Virus record (IMG/VR): IMGVR_UViG_3300020400_000040
Span: 1 to 24,487 of that record
Length of the DNA stretch: 24,487 bases
From: a virus
Strand: one strand, 5' to 3'
In this document: one piece after another, positions 7,026 through 14,413 of the stretch
Position numbering within the stretch: position 1 is the stretch's first letter
How the letters are laid out: every line of letters starts with the position of its first letter
Program-made: the position numbers and the translations under genes
Notes under the pieces: model-generated
Seen by the model: only the letters and a program-made list of their open reading frames with translations
Databases searched by the model: none
What the model was told of the DNA's origin: nothing

Positions 7026-7046
7026 ATAACTTTCACCTCTCTTTTA
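7005..7046 (-). terminator. hairpin terminator after the winged-helix-like gene
   Basis: A 13-bp perfect stem (core AAGAGAGGTG paired with CACCTCTCTT) encloses a 16-nt loop and ends in TTTTA on the minus strand. It begins 12 nt after the stop of the upstream gene (stop at 7059-7061). The short T-run makes efficiency uncertain, and read-through into the replication operon is possible. Confidence 0.65.
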
Positions 7047-7058
7047 AAACAACTAGGT

Positions 7059-7379
7059 TTAGTTTGCGTATGCGAACTTAGTACCTAGAACTTCTGCAAC
7101 ACCAGCTGCAATGATTGTGTCGTAAGATACATTCCTAATAGAATTAATCTTTGCAACACCTGCCTTAAGAATGGCTGCAGAAGGTTTACCTATTTGATAA
7201 AAGGTATGACCTTTGGTGTCTTTGTTTGCATAGACAACAAAACCATCTCTTCTGATTGTGTCTATCATAGCTCTAGGTGACTTCAAACCATAAGTGGTTT
7301 TTAGTTGTGTCCAAGTCACTTTACTGCCTCTTGTTAGAAGATTTAAAATCTTCGCTTTTTTAGAAAGTTTTTTATACAT
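7059..7379 (-). CDS. small winged-helix/HTH-like hypothetical protein
   Basis: This 106-residue basic protein has the look of a small helix-turn-helix: AKILNLLTRGSKVTWTQL (9-26) then 'Y-G-L-K-S-P-R-A-M-I-D-T-I-R-R-D-G-F-V-V', the typical recognition-helix-then-wing pattern, with 'K-G-H-T-F-Y-Q-I-G' as the wing. It could bind DNA and regulate phage or host promoters; that is inference from pattern only. I chose ATG 7379 because GGAG (7385-7388) lies 5 nt upstream. A GTG at 7421 in the same frame would abut the Hsp20 stop and has no good SD. It is co-transcribed with Hsp20 and ends in the 7005-7046 hairpin. Confidence 0.7.
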   Translation of the reverse strand: MYKKLSKKAKILNLLTRGSKVTWTQLKTTYGLKSPRAMIDTIRRDGFVVYANKDTKGHTFYQIGKPSAAILKAGVAKINSIRNVSYDTIIAAGVAEVLGTKFAYAN

Positions 7380-7422
7380 AATATCTCCATAGTGTATAAG
7401 GTTAAAAATACAACTAGGCACC

Positions 7423-7854
7423 TTACCTAATTGCTATTGTACGAGGTTTCTTTTCCTCTGGCACAATTCTCTCAAGGTCAATGGTTAATAAACCATTCTC
7501 TAACTTAGCACCCTTTACTTGTATATCATCTGCAATAGAGAACCTCTTTTCAAACTTTCTATAAGAGATACCTCTATGTACGATATCATCATCTTCAGAG
7601 TTTTCCTTGATTGACTTTACAGTGATTATACCATCTGCAACTTCAACATCAATATCTTTTTTACCAAAACCAGCAACAGCTAGTTCTATCTCATAAAGAT
7701 ACTCACTCTTCTTTTTGATATTGTAGGGTGGATAGTTAGACCCATGTCCTGCTTCAATAGCACTATTCAATCGGTCAAAGATTGAATCATATCCTACTGA
7801 ATACGGTGTTAGTGAATTTAAATTGTCGAATAGACTTAAAGATTTGCTTACCAT
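7423..7854 (-). CDS. hsp20: Hsp20/alpha-crystallin small heat shock protein
   Basis: The 143-residue product has a small N-terminal arm, an alpha-crystallin domain from about residue 45 (YEIELAVAGFGKKDIDVEVADGIITV), the 'G-I-S-Y-R-K-F-E-K-R-F-S-I' strand, 'L-E-N-G-L-L-T-I-D-L', and a C-terminal I-x-I motif (TIAIR). It would act as an ATP-independent holdase in the host cytoplasm. Hsp20 is a known core accessory gene of marine T4-like phages. SD AAGGAG precedes the ATG. It has its own promoter, which shares a 14-nt element with the MoxR promoter upstream. Confidence 0.95.
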   Translation of the reverse strand: MVSKSLSLFDNLNSLTPYSVGYDSIFDRLNSAIEAGHGSNYPPYNIKKKSEYLYEIELAVAGFGKKDIDVEVADGIITVKSIKENSEDDDIVHRGISYRKFEKRFSIADDIQVKGAKLENGLLTIDLERIVPEEKKPRTIAIR

Positions 7855-7905
7855 AGTATTTCTCCTTTATTAAGCAAGATTAAATATAAGACCCTTAATT
7901 GGCAT

Positions 7906-7919
7906 CTTATACTATTATA
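7906..7919 (-). repeat. 14-nt element shared by Hsp20 and MoxR promoters
   Basis: Second exact copy of TATAATAGTATAAG, covering the -10 to initial transcribed region upstream of hsp20. Confidence 0.6.
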
Positions 7920-7944
7920 TAGGGAGTCACACATCAAATGTCAA
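7916..7944 (-). promoter_or_regulatory. sigma70-type promoter of hsp20
   Basis: TTGACA (7944-7939), a 17-nt spacer and TATATA (7921-7916). TATAAT at 7919-7914 is an alternative -10 with a 19-nt spacer. The promoter core is framed by a 6-bp inverted repeat, ATAGGG/CCCTAT (7919-7952). Confidence 0.68.
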
Positions 7945-7952
7945 CCCCCTAT
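7919..7952 (-). other. inverted repeat framing the hsp20 promoter
   Basis: ATAGGG (7919-7924) and CCCTAT (7947-7952) are complementary and enclose the TTGACA box. There is no T-run after the 3' arm, so it is not a convincing terminator; an operator is possible. Confidence 0.35.
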
Positions 7953-7963
7953 GATAATTTTTT

Positions 7964-9151
7964 TTAGAAATCGTTTTCGTCATCTACTATTTCTTTTTTA
8001 ACTTCTTCTTCCTCTTTGTTTTCTGCAAGAGGGTCGATACCATTATCAATCTTAGTATAGAGCTCAATGAAACTCTCCTTTACTTCAGTATCAAATCTAC
8101 TCACACACAGTTCGATTGACTTCATTTTATCTTTGAAGATTGCAAAGGCTTTCACGATATGGTCTAATCTTCTGCTTGATATCACTTCATCAACACCACC
8201 ATCATAAAAAGTCTTTCTAATAACTTCTGACCACTGAACTAGATTGGTCGCAAACTTCTCATCAACTGCACCCTTCATATATTTTTTCATTGACCCTAGA
8301 ACAATCTTTTTTTCTACGGTGTTTGATGCGTATGGTTGTTCGATAGTCACTGCAAATCTCTCAAGGAATGCTTCATTCAGAATATTAGTCCCAATGAACC
8401 TACCGTCCTCTGAACCTTTACCTTTAGTATTGGCAGTTGCCATCACATTGAAACCACTCTTAGGAGTAATCCACTTATTTACCTTCTTAAGATAAACACC
8501 TTTACCCTCAAGAACTGGCTGTAAACACATTAACTTGTTTGAACCTAAATCACACTCATCAAGTAAAAGAGTACAACCTCTTTGCATCGCCTCGATAACT
8601 GGGCCAGGTACAAACTTTGTCTCACCATTTATTAATCTGAAACCACCAAGTAAATCATCTTCGTCAGTCTCGATTGTGACATTAACTCTGATTAACTCTT
8701 TTTTAAGTTCTGCGTGAACTTGTTCAATCATAAGAGTTTTACCGTTACCAGACAAACCTGTCACAAAGATAGGATAAAACATTCCAGACTTAACAACTTG
8801 TTTGATTGTGGAATGATGACCCCAAGAAACAAAACCCTCAAACGGTGAAGGAACTAAGTTTTGAATATCACTACCCATAACTAAATTAACCGTTGTGTTG
8901 TCTTGAACTGTTTTTTCAACAACCTCTTTGACAACTTCTTTTTTAGTAATAACTGCAACATCAGTTTTTGCAACATTGACGGTTTTAAGTTTAACCTTGT
9001 TACCAACAACCATACCAGCTTGTCTAATGTGACCAATACCAATCGCTCTCTTAATATCTTTGAGAACTTGTTGAGCTTGGTCGATACTGATAGTTGCATT
9101 TTCACCATACTGTTTAGTTGCCTCGACTAAAAAATTATCTATTGCTTTCAT
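7964..9151 (-). CDS. MoxR/CobS-like AAA+ ATPase
   Basis: The 395-residue product has a non-catalytic N-terminal region (1-105) and an AAA+ core: Walker A GLSGNGKT (132-139), Walker B LLLDECD (195-201), a sensor segment with 'N-V-M-A-T-A-N-T-K-G' near 231-240, and an arginine-finger region 'L-N-E-A-F-L-E-R-F' near 257-265. This is the MoxR subgroup that includes CobS and works with VWA-domain partners as a chaperone-like remodelling pair. In marine phages it is often labelled CobS, but no cobalamin pathway is seen here. Its partner is the upstream HExxH/VWA gene. It has its own promoter and GAGG SD. The C-terminal tail is acidic. Confidence 0.9.
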   Translation of the reverse strand: MKAIDNFLVEATKQYGENATISIDQAQQVLKDIKRAIGIGHIRQAGMVVGNKVKLKTVNVAKTDVAVITKKEVVKEVVEKTVQDNTTVNLVMGSDIQNLVPSPFEGFVSWGHHSTIKQVVKSGMFYPIFVTGLSGNGKTLMIEQVHAELKKELIRVNVTIETDEDDLLGGFRLINGETKFVPGPVIEAMQRGCTLLLDECDLGSNKLMCLQPVLEGKGVYLKKVNKWITPKSGFNVMATANTKGKGSEDGRFIGTNILNEAFLERFAVTIEQPYASNTVEKKIVLGSMKKYMKGAVDEKFATNLVQWSEVIRKTFYDGGVDEVISSRRLDHIVKAFAIFKDKMKSIELCVSRFDTEVKESFIELYTKIDNGIDPLAENKEEEEVKKEIVDDENDF

Positions 9152-9185
9152 ATCAACCTCATTATTATATTATTAAAACGAATCA

Positions 9186-9199
9186 CTTATACTATTATA
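9186..9199 (-). repeat. 14-nt element shared by MoxR and Hsp20 promoters
   Basis: Minus-strand TATAATAGTATAAG occurs here and again exactly at 7906-7919, in both cases at and just downstream of the -10 region. Confidence 0.6.
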
Positions 9200-9225
9200 A
9201 TACCAAATTATGGTATATTTGTCAA
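9197..9225 (-). promoter_or_regulatory. sigma70-type promoter of the MoxR gene
   Basis: TTGACA (9225-9220), a 17-nt spacer and TATTAT (9202-9197). The spacer holds a short inverted repeat, ATACCA/TGGTAT (9200-9216), which could be an operator. The leader is about 40 nt and has GAGG before ATG 9151. Confidence 0.75.
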
Positions 9226-9234
9226 GTCTTATTA

Positions 9235-11454
9235 TCATGCAACCTGACCTATAAACTTATTCAATAATTGTCTATTAAGAGTCTTACTCTTTGAGAACTT
9301 TGCAAAGGCTCTTTTTAAATCACCAGTTTTTGCATTATCTTTTACTTGAATACCGTCCTCGTCATTCTCATCAGCTCTTGGTATTGAAGGTAAAATGTAA
9401 TACTCATCATATCCAGCAGTCTTACAAACTAGAACTTTGTTTGTTCTTAGTTCTTTCTGATACTTCTTAAGAGTATCTGTATCACCCCAATTAAGACCCA
9501 TTTTTTCTTGAATAATTTCTCTTCTTACAATTCCTCTTGCACCAGACCCAGCAACAAAGAAACCTAAAACATTCATGTCTGGTATTCTCTTCTTAAGTAA
9601 TTTAAGTAATACAGTTGTCTGACCTTGACCAGAATATCTAGAGTTTTTATCAATAGTCAAAGTTGTATTTGTATCTTTATCTGTTATATAAACATCATTT
9701 GACCAAGCATCTAAACTCTCGTTAGAAACTTTTCTACTCACTTTGTGACTAACACCATCAGTTAAAAATACTGCATTTACTTTCTGAATACCATTCTTAG
9801 TCTTGAAACTTGGAATGATTGTCATCGCAGCCACAATCGCATGATTAAGAGGAGTACCACCTAAATTTAAATTTTTTGGTGTATTAATTGGATAAGCGTA
9901 GGTTTGGTAATTACTATATCCAGAATAGTAAGAACCCATCATATACCAATAGTGCATCATCTCATTTGTCTCATTTTTTCTCATCTTATCTGAGAACATC
10001 TCAATTAGTCTGAAACCAGAAATATCTAAGTCAGACTTGATATCCACATTTTGAGTAACAAGAGTTTTTTCACTAGAAACACTTCTGTAGTCAGGTGACA
10101 TACCATATGCATCAGAGAACGCATACACTCTATAAGGTATCTTAACTCTATCACAAAACCAAACTAAATTGTATAACTGTTTTAGTGTCTGTGTTAGATT
10201 GTACTGCATTGACCCAGACCAATCGAAGAACATAACTAATCCATGATTAGTAGCTCCGGGCATTGTAGTAACCTTTGCGAATAAATCCTCGTTAAACTTA
10301 TATGTGTGTAACGCACCCATATTTAAAGTACCAGTTTTTGAAACAGTTGACCTCTTATATAAGTCAGCAGACTTTTTCATTTCGAACTCTTTTACCATGT
10401 AAGAAACAACTTTCTTACTATCCATTTGAAATTTTGTTATCTCAGACTTAGTTAAAGTGTAAAATTTAGTACCACCTTCTCCACCTTTATATCTATTATA
10501 ATGTTCTCTACACTGTTCTAGAACTGACTTGTAATCAACAACAACTTTGTTATTTACTTTTGGGATAGTCGCATAAACTCTATCTCTACAATCTTTATCC
10601 ATTGCATCATCAAGTGACTTGTCGAATGATAAATCAGTTTTTGCAGAGTGTTTATACTCAGACCCACCTTGAATACCACCACTTGAATCTTGACCAGCTT
10701 CTGTATCTTCTTCTTCGTCAGTATCTTGAGAACTAGAACTTTGAACTTCTTCCTCACCATTCTCCTCATCACCCTCGTCATTAGAACCAGAACTTTGAGT
10801 ATCGTCAGTATCATCTATTTTCTTTGCATCATCTCTTAAATCTTCAAGACTTTCACCCTCATTAGAACCTACTGAACTTTGACTTTGTTGTTCTTCTTCT
10901 TTACCTTGAGAGTCTTTATTATCATCAATAAATTTCATTAACTGTTCTGCAAGGTCTAACACCTCGTCCTCAGTCTTAACTTTTGCAATCTTATTCACCC
11001 ACTCAAGCTCGACAGAAGAGAACGGAACATTCTCCGTTCCCTTAAAGTGCAGATTGATTCTGTCGGCTAGGTTGAAATCATTTAAATCTTTGTTTTTTGT
11101 TCTAAAGAAATCTCTAGATAATAACTCATTGTAACCCTTAGTGAAACATGACTTAGTACCAAGATACTTTTCTTGAACCATTTTTTCTATTCTTGCGTCC
11201 TCTATGATATTAACATAAGACTTGTTAATCTTTCTGTCTATCATTTTTTGTAACATGTCTTGTGAGGTATATAATGCATGACCTATTTCATGACATATAA
11301 ATAAATCTGAGACATCTTTTGACATCTCGTCTTTCCAAATCGGAAGTATTAATTCTCTAGTTTCTACATTAAAAGCTGCAGTCTGAGTTTTCTTGTGAAC
11401 TACCGAAATATCTTCCTCAGAAAGTAACTTTGCGATTATTGATTTTTTTGACAT
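9235..11454 (-). CDS. HExxH metallopeptidase-like plus VWA-domain protein (CobT-like)
   Basis: The 739-residue product is modular. An N-terminal zinc-peptidase-like motif HEIGH (55-59) is followed by a conserved-looking NIIEDARIEK (82-91), the usual place of the third zinc ligand. A very acidic Ser/Gln-rich stretch (about 175-265) separates this from a central helical part. A VWA domain follows with the MIDAS motif D-W-S-G-S-M (411-416), 'N-L-G-G-T-P-L-N' near 530 (MIDAS Thr) and 'F-L-T-D-G' near 564. VWA proteins of the CobT/BatA type pair with MoxR ATPases, which is the next gene. In phages these are called CobT or peptidase; cobalt insertion is unlikely without a pathway. It has its own promoter and GAGG SD. 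I infer a protein or complex remodelling/cleavage role. Confidence 0.85.
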   Translation of the reverse strand: MSKKSIIAKLLSEEDISVVHKKTQTAAFNVETRELILPIWKDEMSKDVSDLFICHEIGHALYTSQDMLQKMIDRKINKSYVNIIEDARIEKMVQEKYLGTKSCFTKGYNELLSRDFFRTKNKDLNDFNLADRINLHFKGTENVPFSSVELEWVNKIAKVKTEDEVLDLAEQLMKFIDDNKDSQGKEEEQQSQSSVGSNEGESLEDLRDDAKKIDDTDDTQSSGSNDEGDEENGEEEVQSSSSQDTDEEEDTEAGQDSSGGIQGGSEYKHSAKTDLSFDKSLDDAMDKDCRDRVYATIPKVNNKVVVDYKSVLEQCREHYNRYKGGEGGTKFYTLTKSEITKFQMDSKKVVSYMVKEFEMKKSADLYKRSTVSKTGTLNMGALHTYKFNEDLFAKVTTMPGATNHGLVMFFDWSGSMQYNLTQTLKQLYNLVWFCDRVKIPYRVYAFSDAYGMSPDYRSVSSEKTLVTQNVDIKSDLDISGFRLIEMFSDKMRKNETNEMMHYWYMMGSYYSGYSNYQTYAYPINTPKNLNLGGTPLNHAIVAAMTIIPSFKTKNGIQKVNAVFLTDGVSHKVSRKVSNESLDAWSNDVYITDKDTNTTLTIDKNSRYSGQGQTTVLLKLLKKRIPDMNVLGFFVAGSGARGIVRREIIQEKMGLNWGDTDTLKKYQKELRTNKVLVCKTAGYDEYYILPSIPRADENDEDGIQVKDNAKTGDLKRAFAKFSKSKTLNRQLLNKFIGQVA

Positions 11455-11475
11455 TTGAACCTCATTTACAAATAT

Positions 11476-11504
11476 ATAATGACATACTTATTATATAAAG
11501 TCAA
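11476..11504 (-). promoter_or_regulatory. sigma70-type promoter of the HExxH/VWA gene
   Basis: TTGACT (11504-11499), a 17-nt spacer and CATTAT (11481-11476); ATTATA one base further is an alternative -10. The rest of the 133-nt gap (11505-11572) shows no gene. Confidence 0.6.
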
Positions 11505-11572
11505 CCCCACCCAAAAAGTGTATATAAAACAAGGACTTATACAACCTCAAAAATATTGATGTATTATTTATG

Positions 11573-11590
11573 TAACGAATCGATTCGTTA
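11573..11590. other. perfect 18-bp palindrome at the end of def
   Basis: TAACGAATCGATTCGTTA equals its own reverse complement and includes the def stop codon (11588-11590). As RNA it gives a 7-bp stem with a 4-nt loop but no T-run follows, so it is not a standard terminator. It may be a protein-binding site or a 3' end-protecting stem. Confidence 0.6.
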
Positions 11591-12157
11591 TATCATTAGA
11601 CTTTGACCAAACTTTAGTTGTTTTTCTTGTTCTTCTTGTTGTTCCTTATATATGGCTGCTTTGATAAGTGCTTTCTTTTGTTTCTTCTTTGCCATATCTA
11701 ATTTTACTTTACTTACTCTTGATGTAAAATCAGTTCCTTCCATGTGGTCATATTCATGTAGGAATACTCTTGCTTCTAACCCATACATCATCGCCCTTGT
11801 TTTCTCACCATGCACATCTTCGTATTCTACTTCGATTGCCTCTGGTCTATTTACCTTCAACCATAAGCCAGGGAAAGACAGACACCCTTCGTCCATCAGA
11901 ACTTTCTTAGGTGATTCGTCTAGTATCTTAGGATTGAAACACGCAATAACCTCTCTTTTCTTTACATCAGAATACATTACGAATACTCTTTCCATAATAC
12001 CTATTTGATTTGCAGATAACCCAATACCTTGATAAAACTTCATGTGGTCAATAAGTTTCATCTTTATTTCCATACGATTTAAATCTTTACTACAATCCCC
12101 TAACTTAACCTTAAGTGATGGACTATCTGGTTCTATCAGTTTTATCATGTCAGTCAT
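11588..12157 (-). CDS. def: peptide deformylase
   Basis: The enzyme removes the formyl group from the N-terminal methionine of new proteins. The 189-residue product has all three family motifs: GIGLSANQIG (44-53; family G-x-G-L-A-A-x-Q, with Ser for the first Ala), EGCLSFPG (90-97, C92 metal ligand) and HEYDH (134-138, two His ligands and catalytic Glu). It has a C-terminal Lys/Gln-rich helix. Phage deformylases are common in marine T4-like phages and are thought to support processing of viral or photosystem proteins. Its ATG overlaps the methyltransferase stop as ATGA (12154-12157); GGAG lies 8 nt upstream. ATG at 12148 is an alternative start. Confidence 0.97.
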   Translation of the reverse strand: MTDMIKLIEPDSPSLKVKLGDCSKDLNRMEIKMKLIDHMKFYQGIGLSANQIGIMERVFVMYSDVKKREVIACFNPKILDESPKKVLMDEGCLSFPGLWLKVNRPEAIEVEYEDVHGEKTRAMMYGLEARVFLHEYDHMEGTDFTSRVSKVKLDMAKKKQKKALIKAAIYKEQQEEQEKQLKFGQSLMI

Positions 12158-12717
12158 GTCATATGCTCCTCTAATGTAGAGTGTTTTATCTCATTACCAA
12201 AGTAATCCCACCCTTTTGTTTGTTGTCTTGCAAATAGTTCTATTCTGGGTAAATCACCACATAGTTCAACTATTCTGTCTCTTACGCAGTCTGGTTTTCT
12301 AGAGTGTTCTCTAATTGGTTCATCTACTATTTGATGTACACTTTTTGATAATCTTTTAGGACTACCCTTTGTTGCAAGTAAACATAGCTCACTATTACTT
12401 CGTGTCCAATATCCCATACCCCAGAACCAACTATGTTCTCTTTTGTTTCTCTTAACCCAATTAAATCCACAAGTCTTATATGTAAATCCCCATGACTTAA
12501 TAGTATCTATACCCTCTATTAGATTAGGCATAGTAACCCATATAAACAATGTGCAGTTTTCATCTGCGATATCTTGAACAGGCATATCTTTTATATCTTG
12601 TATAGACATCACATCATAATGATTCGTTGCAGACCTTTTATTACCCTTTTCACTTCTAACTCTAAACAGCCAAGGTGGGTCTGCATATATTATCTGGTAT
12701 TTCTTTTTAGGAAACAT
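12154..12717 (-). CDS. MT-A70 family N6-adenine methyltransferase
   Basis: The 187-residue product carries the MT-A70 signature: YADPPW (11-16) as the catalytic D-P-P-W, a 'L-F-I-W-V-T-M-P-N-L' strand (57-66), 'W-G-F-T-Y-K-T-C-G-F-N-W-V-K' and a C-terminal 'E-L-F-A-R-Q-Q-T-K-G-W-D-Y-F-G-N-E' segment. It would transfer methyl from SAM to adenine N6, most likely in DNA in a phage, perhaps to protect phage DNA from host restriction. Neither target site nor nuclease partner is seen. The start overlaps the gene 46 end by 11 nt and the stop overlaps def by 4, so it is embedded in the 55-47-46 operon. Confidence 0.93.
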   Translation of the reverse strand: MFPKKKYQIIYADPPWLFRVRSEKGNKRSATNHYDVMSIQDIKDMPVQDIADENCTLFIWVTMPNLIEGIDTIKSWGFTYKTCGFNWVKRNKREHSWFWGMGYWTRSNSELCLLATKGSPKRLSKSVHQIVDEPIREHSRKPDCVRDRIVELCGDLPRIELFARQQTKGWDYFGNEIKHSTLEEHMT

Positions 12718-14413
12718 GACTAAAGTTCTTTACTTTTTCAAATCTAATCACACTTCTAAACTTATCTTGTAATGTATCACCCTTATGACTTATAACAAAT
12801 GTGTTCTCTTTTGACAAGGTGTTTAATATTTTAAGAAACTCATCTGTTCCTGTTCCGTCTAAACTACTGTCGAATATCTCATCTAATATTAATAGATTAG
12901 TATTTGTAGAGTTCTTCATCTTTGCAATGGCTCTCCAAGTAAATAACAATGCAAGGTCTATTCTCATCTTTTCACCTTCACTGAATGATGCATAGGTAAA
13001 CTCATCTCTATATCTAGACTTGATTGTTTCTTCAAAGTTCTCATTCAATGTAAAGTTTACATAAAACTCCATAGATGTAAGATAGGTGTTTATCAACTTA
13101 TTCATAATCGGTAGATACTGTTTGATTATCTTTGTCTTAATACCACTATCTTGTAACATGGACTTACTTGCTTCTAGATACATTTTATCTTCACGCAGTT
13201 TGTGTCTTTGTTCTTTTATCTTCTCTAGACTATTTTCTAGTTCTTGTAGTTTATCTTCATCAGCCTTACCTACACCACCCTCTTGAAATGATTTCATTTC
13301 TGTTTCTAATTGTGTATTAAACTTTTCTAGTTCTGTAATAGAACTTTGTAATTGTGCAACCTTTACATCATTTGTTCTAATTTGATTTGTTACCTCTTTT
13401 ATTTTCTTAGACCTTTCTTTACTTTGTTCTAGTTCTGTCTTAAGTTGTTTCATACCTTTAACAATTATATCTACATCTTTACTTTTATCTGTAATCATTT
13501 GTTTTTTAAATTCTTCTTCTATCATTTGTTTACACTCTGGACACTCATCATTGTTTTTAAAGAAGTCTATCTTTCGAGAATGGTGTTTGTGTTTTTCTAC
13601 AAGTGTAGAACGAATATCATTTAGTTTTGTAAGTTTATCTTCTACCTCTATTCTATCAGCTATATCTTGTAATAACATATCACTTTGTAATTTTAGAGTT
13701 TCTCTATCTCTTACTTTATCATCTATGATATCTTGATTGTCATCTATCTTAGATAACTTTTCTCTAATTATTTTGTCTTTATTTTTCTTAAGGTCTTCAA
13801 TATACTTACCTTGTAAATCTATCTTTTCTTCAGTAATCTCTTTATTGTAATCTATATCTCTAAGTTCATCTGTAACTTCTTTGATTTGATTTTTGACCAA
13901 CATATTCATTAGAGAAAATATCTTTATATCTAATATCTCCTCTACGACTTCTCTTCTATGTACAGACTTAAGTTGCATAAAAGGAATGAATGATGCATTA
14001 CCAAGTATTACCACTTGTGTAAAACTTCGATAATTTAATTTAAGGATATTTTGTTCTAGATATTTTTGATAGTCTCTAGAGCTTGCATCTTGATTTACCA
14101 TTTTGTCATTACAATAGATTTCAAACTTACTAGGTTTGATACCACGCATTACACGATACTTTCTTGTACCAATCTCAAAGTTTACTTCCACGACTGTTTC
14201 TGTATTGTTTACTGAGTTTACAAGTTGTGACTTTTTAACGATACGAAATGGTTTGTTAAATAATACAAAACATAGTGCATCAAGTATGGTAGATTTACCA
14301 GCACCATTATCACCTACGATTAAAGTCGTAGGTTGTTTATCTAAGTATATTGTAGTAAAAGTATTCCCAGTCGAAAGGAAGTTCTTCCACTTCACCGATT
14401 TAAATATTATCAT
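12707..14413 (-). CDS. gp46: recombination endonuclease subunit gp46 (SbcC/Rad50-like)
   Basis: The 568-residue product is an SMC-like ATPase: Walker A GDNGAGKST (34-42), a long coiled coil (about 170-420) interrupted by a zinc hook C-P-E-C (291-294), ABC signature F-S-E-G-E-K (477-482) and Walker B LLILDE (507-512). With gp47 it resects DNA ends for recombination-dependent replication and host DNA breakdown. It is close to the T4 length (560). The ATG overlaps the gene 47 stop as ATGA (14410-14413), the usual coupling for this pair. Confidence 0.97.
   Translation of the reverse strand: MIIFKSVKWKNFLSTGNTFTTIYLDKQPTTLIVGDNGAGKSTILDALCFVLFNKPFRIVKKSQLVNSVNNTETVVEVNFEIGTRKYRVMRGIKPSKFEIYCNDKMVNQDASSRDYQKYLEQNILKLNYRSFTQVVILGNASFIPFMQLKSVHRREVVEEILDIKIFSLMNMLVKNQIKEVTDELRDIDYNKEITEEKIDLQGKYIEDLKKNKDKIIREKLSKIDDNQDIIDDKVRDRETLKLQSDMLLQDIADRIEVEDKLTKLNDIRSTLVEKHKHHSRKIDFFKNNDECPECKQMIEEEFKKQMITDKSKDVDIIVKGMKQLKTELEQSKERSKKIKEVTNQIRTNDVKVAQLQSSITELEKFNTQLETEMKSFQEGGVGKADEDKLQELENSLEKIKEQRHKLREDKMYLEASKSMLQDSGIKTKIIKQYLPIMNKLINTYLTSMEFYVNFTLNENFEETIKSRYRDEFTYASFSEGEKMRIDLALLFTWRAIAKMKNSTNTNLLILDEIFDSSLDGTGTDEFLKILNTLSKENTFVISHKGDTLQDKFRSVIRFEKVKNFSHVS

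Noticed and set aside
10554-10814. Minus-strand frames within other genes (for example 2824-3033, 8881-9108, 10554-10814, 16640-16840, 17582-17767)
   Set aside because: They lie in a different frame of confidently identified genes and have no family resemblance.
10600-10930. Repetitive-looking tract suggestive of a DNA repeat
   Set aside because: It encodes the acidic Ser/Gln/Asp/Glu linker of the HExxH/VWA protein; the repetition comes from amino-acid bias.
7964-11454. Cobalamin biosynthesis (CobS/CobT) function for the MoxR and VWA genes
   Set aside because: No other cobalamin gene is present, the VWA protein has an extra HExxH domain, and MoxR-VWA pairs have wider roles.
11565-11572. CATAAATA, 7 of 8 match to a late promoter upstream of the HExxH/VWA gene
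   Set aside because: First base differs, it is 110 nt from the start codon, and a better sigma70-type promoter lies nearer.
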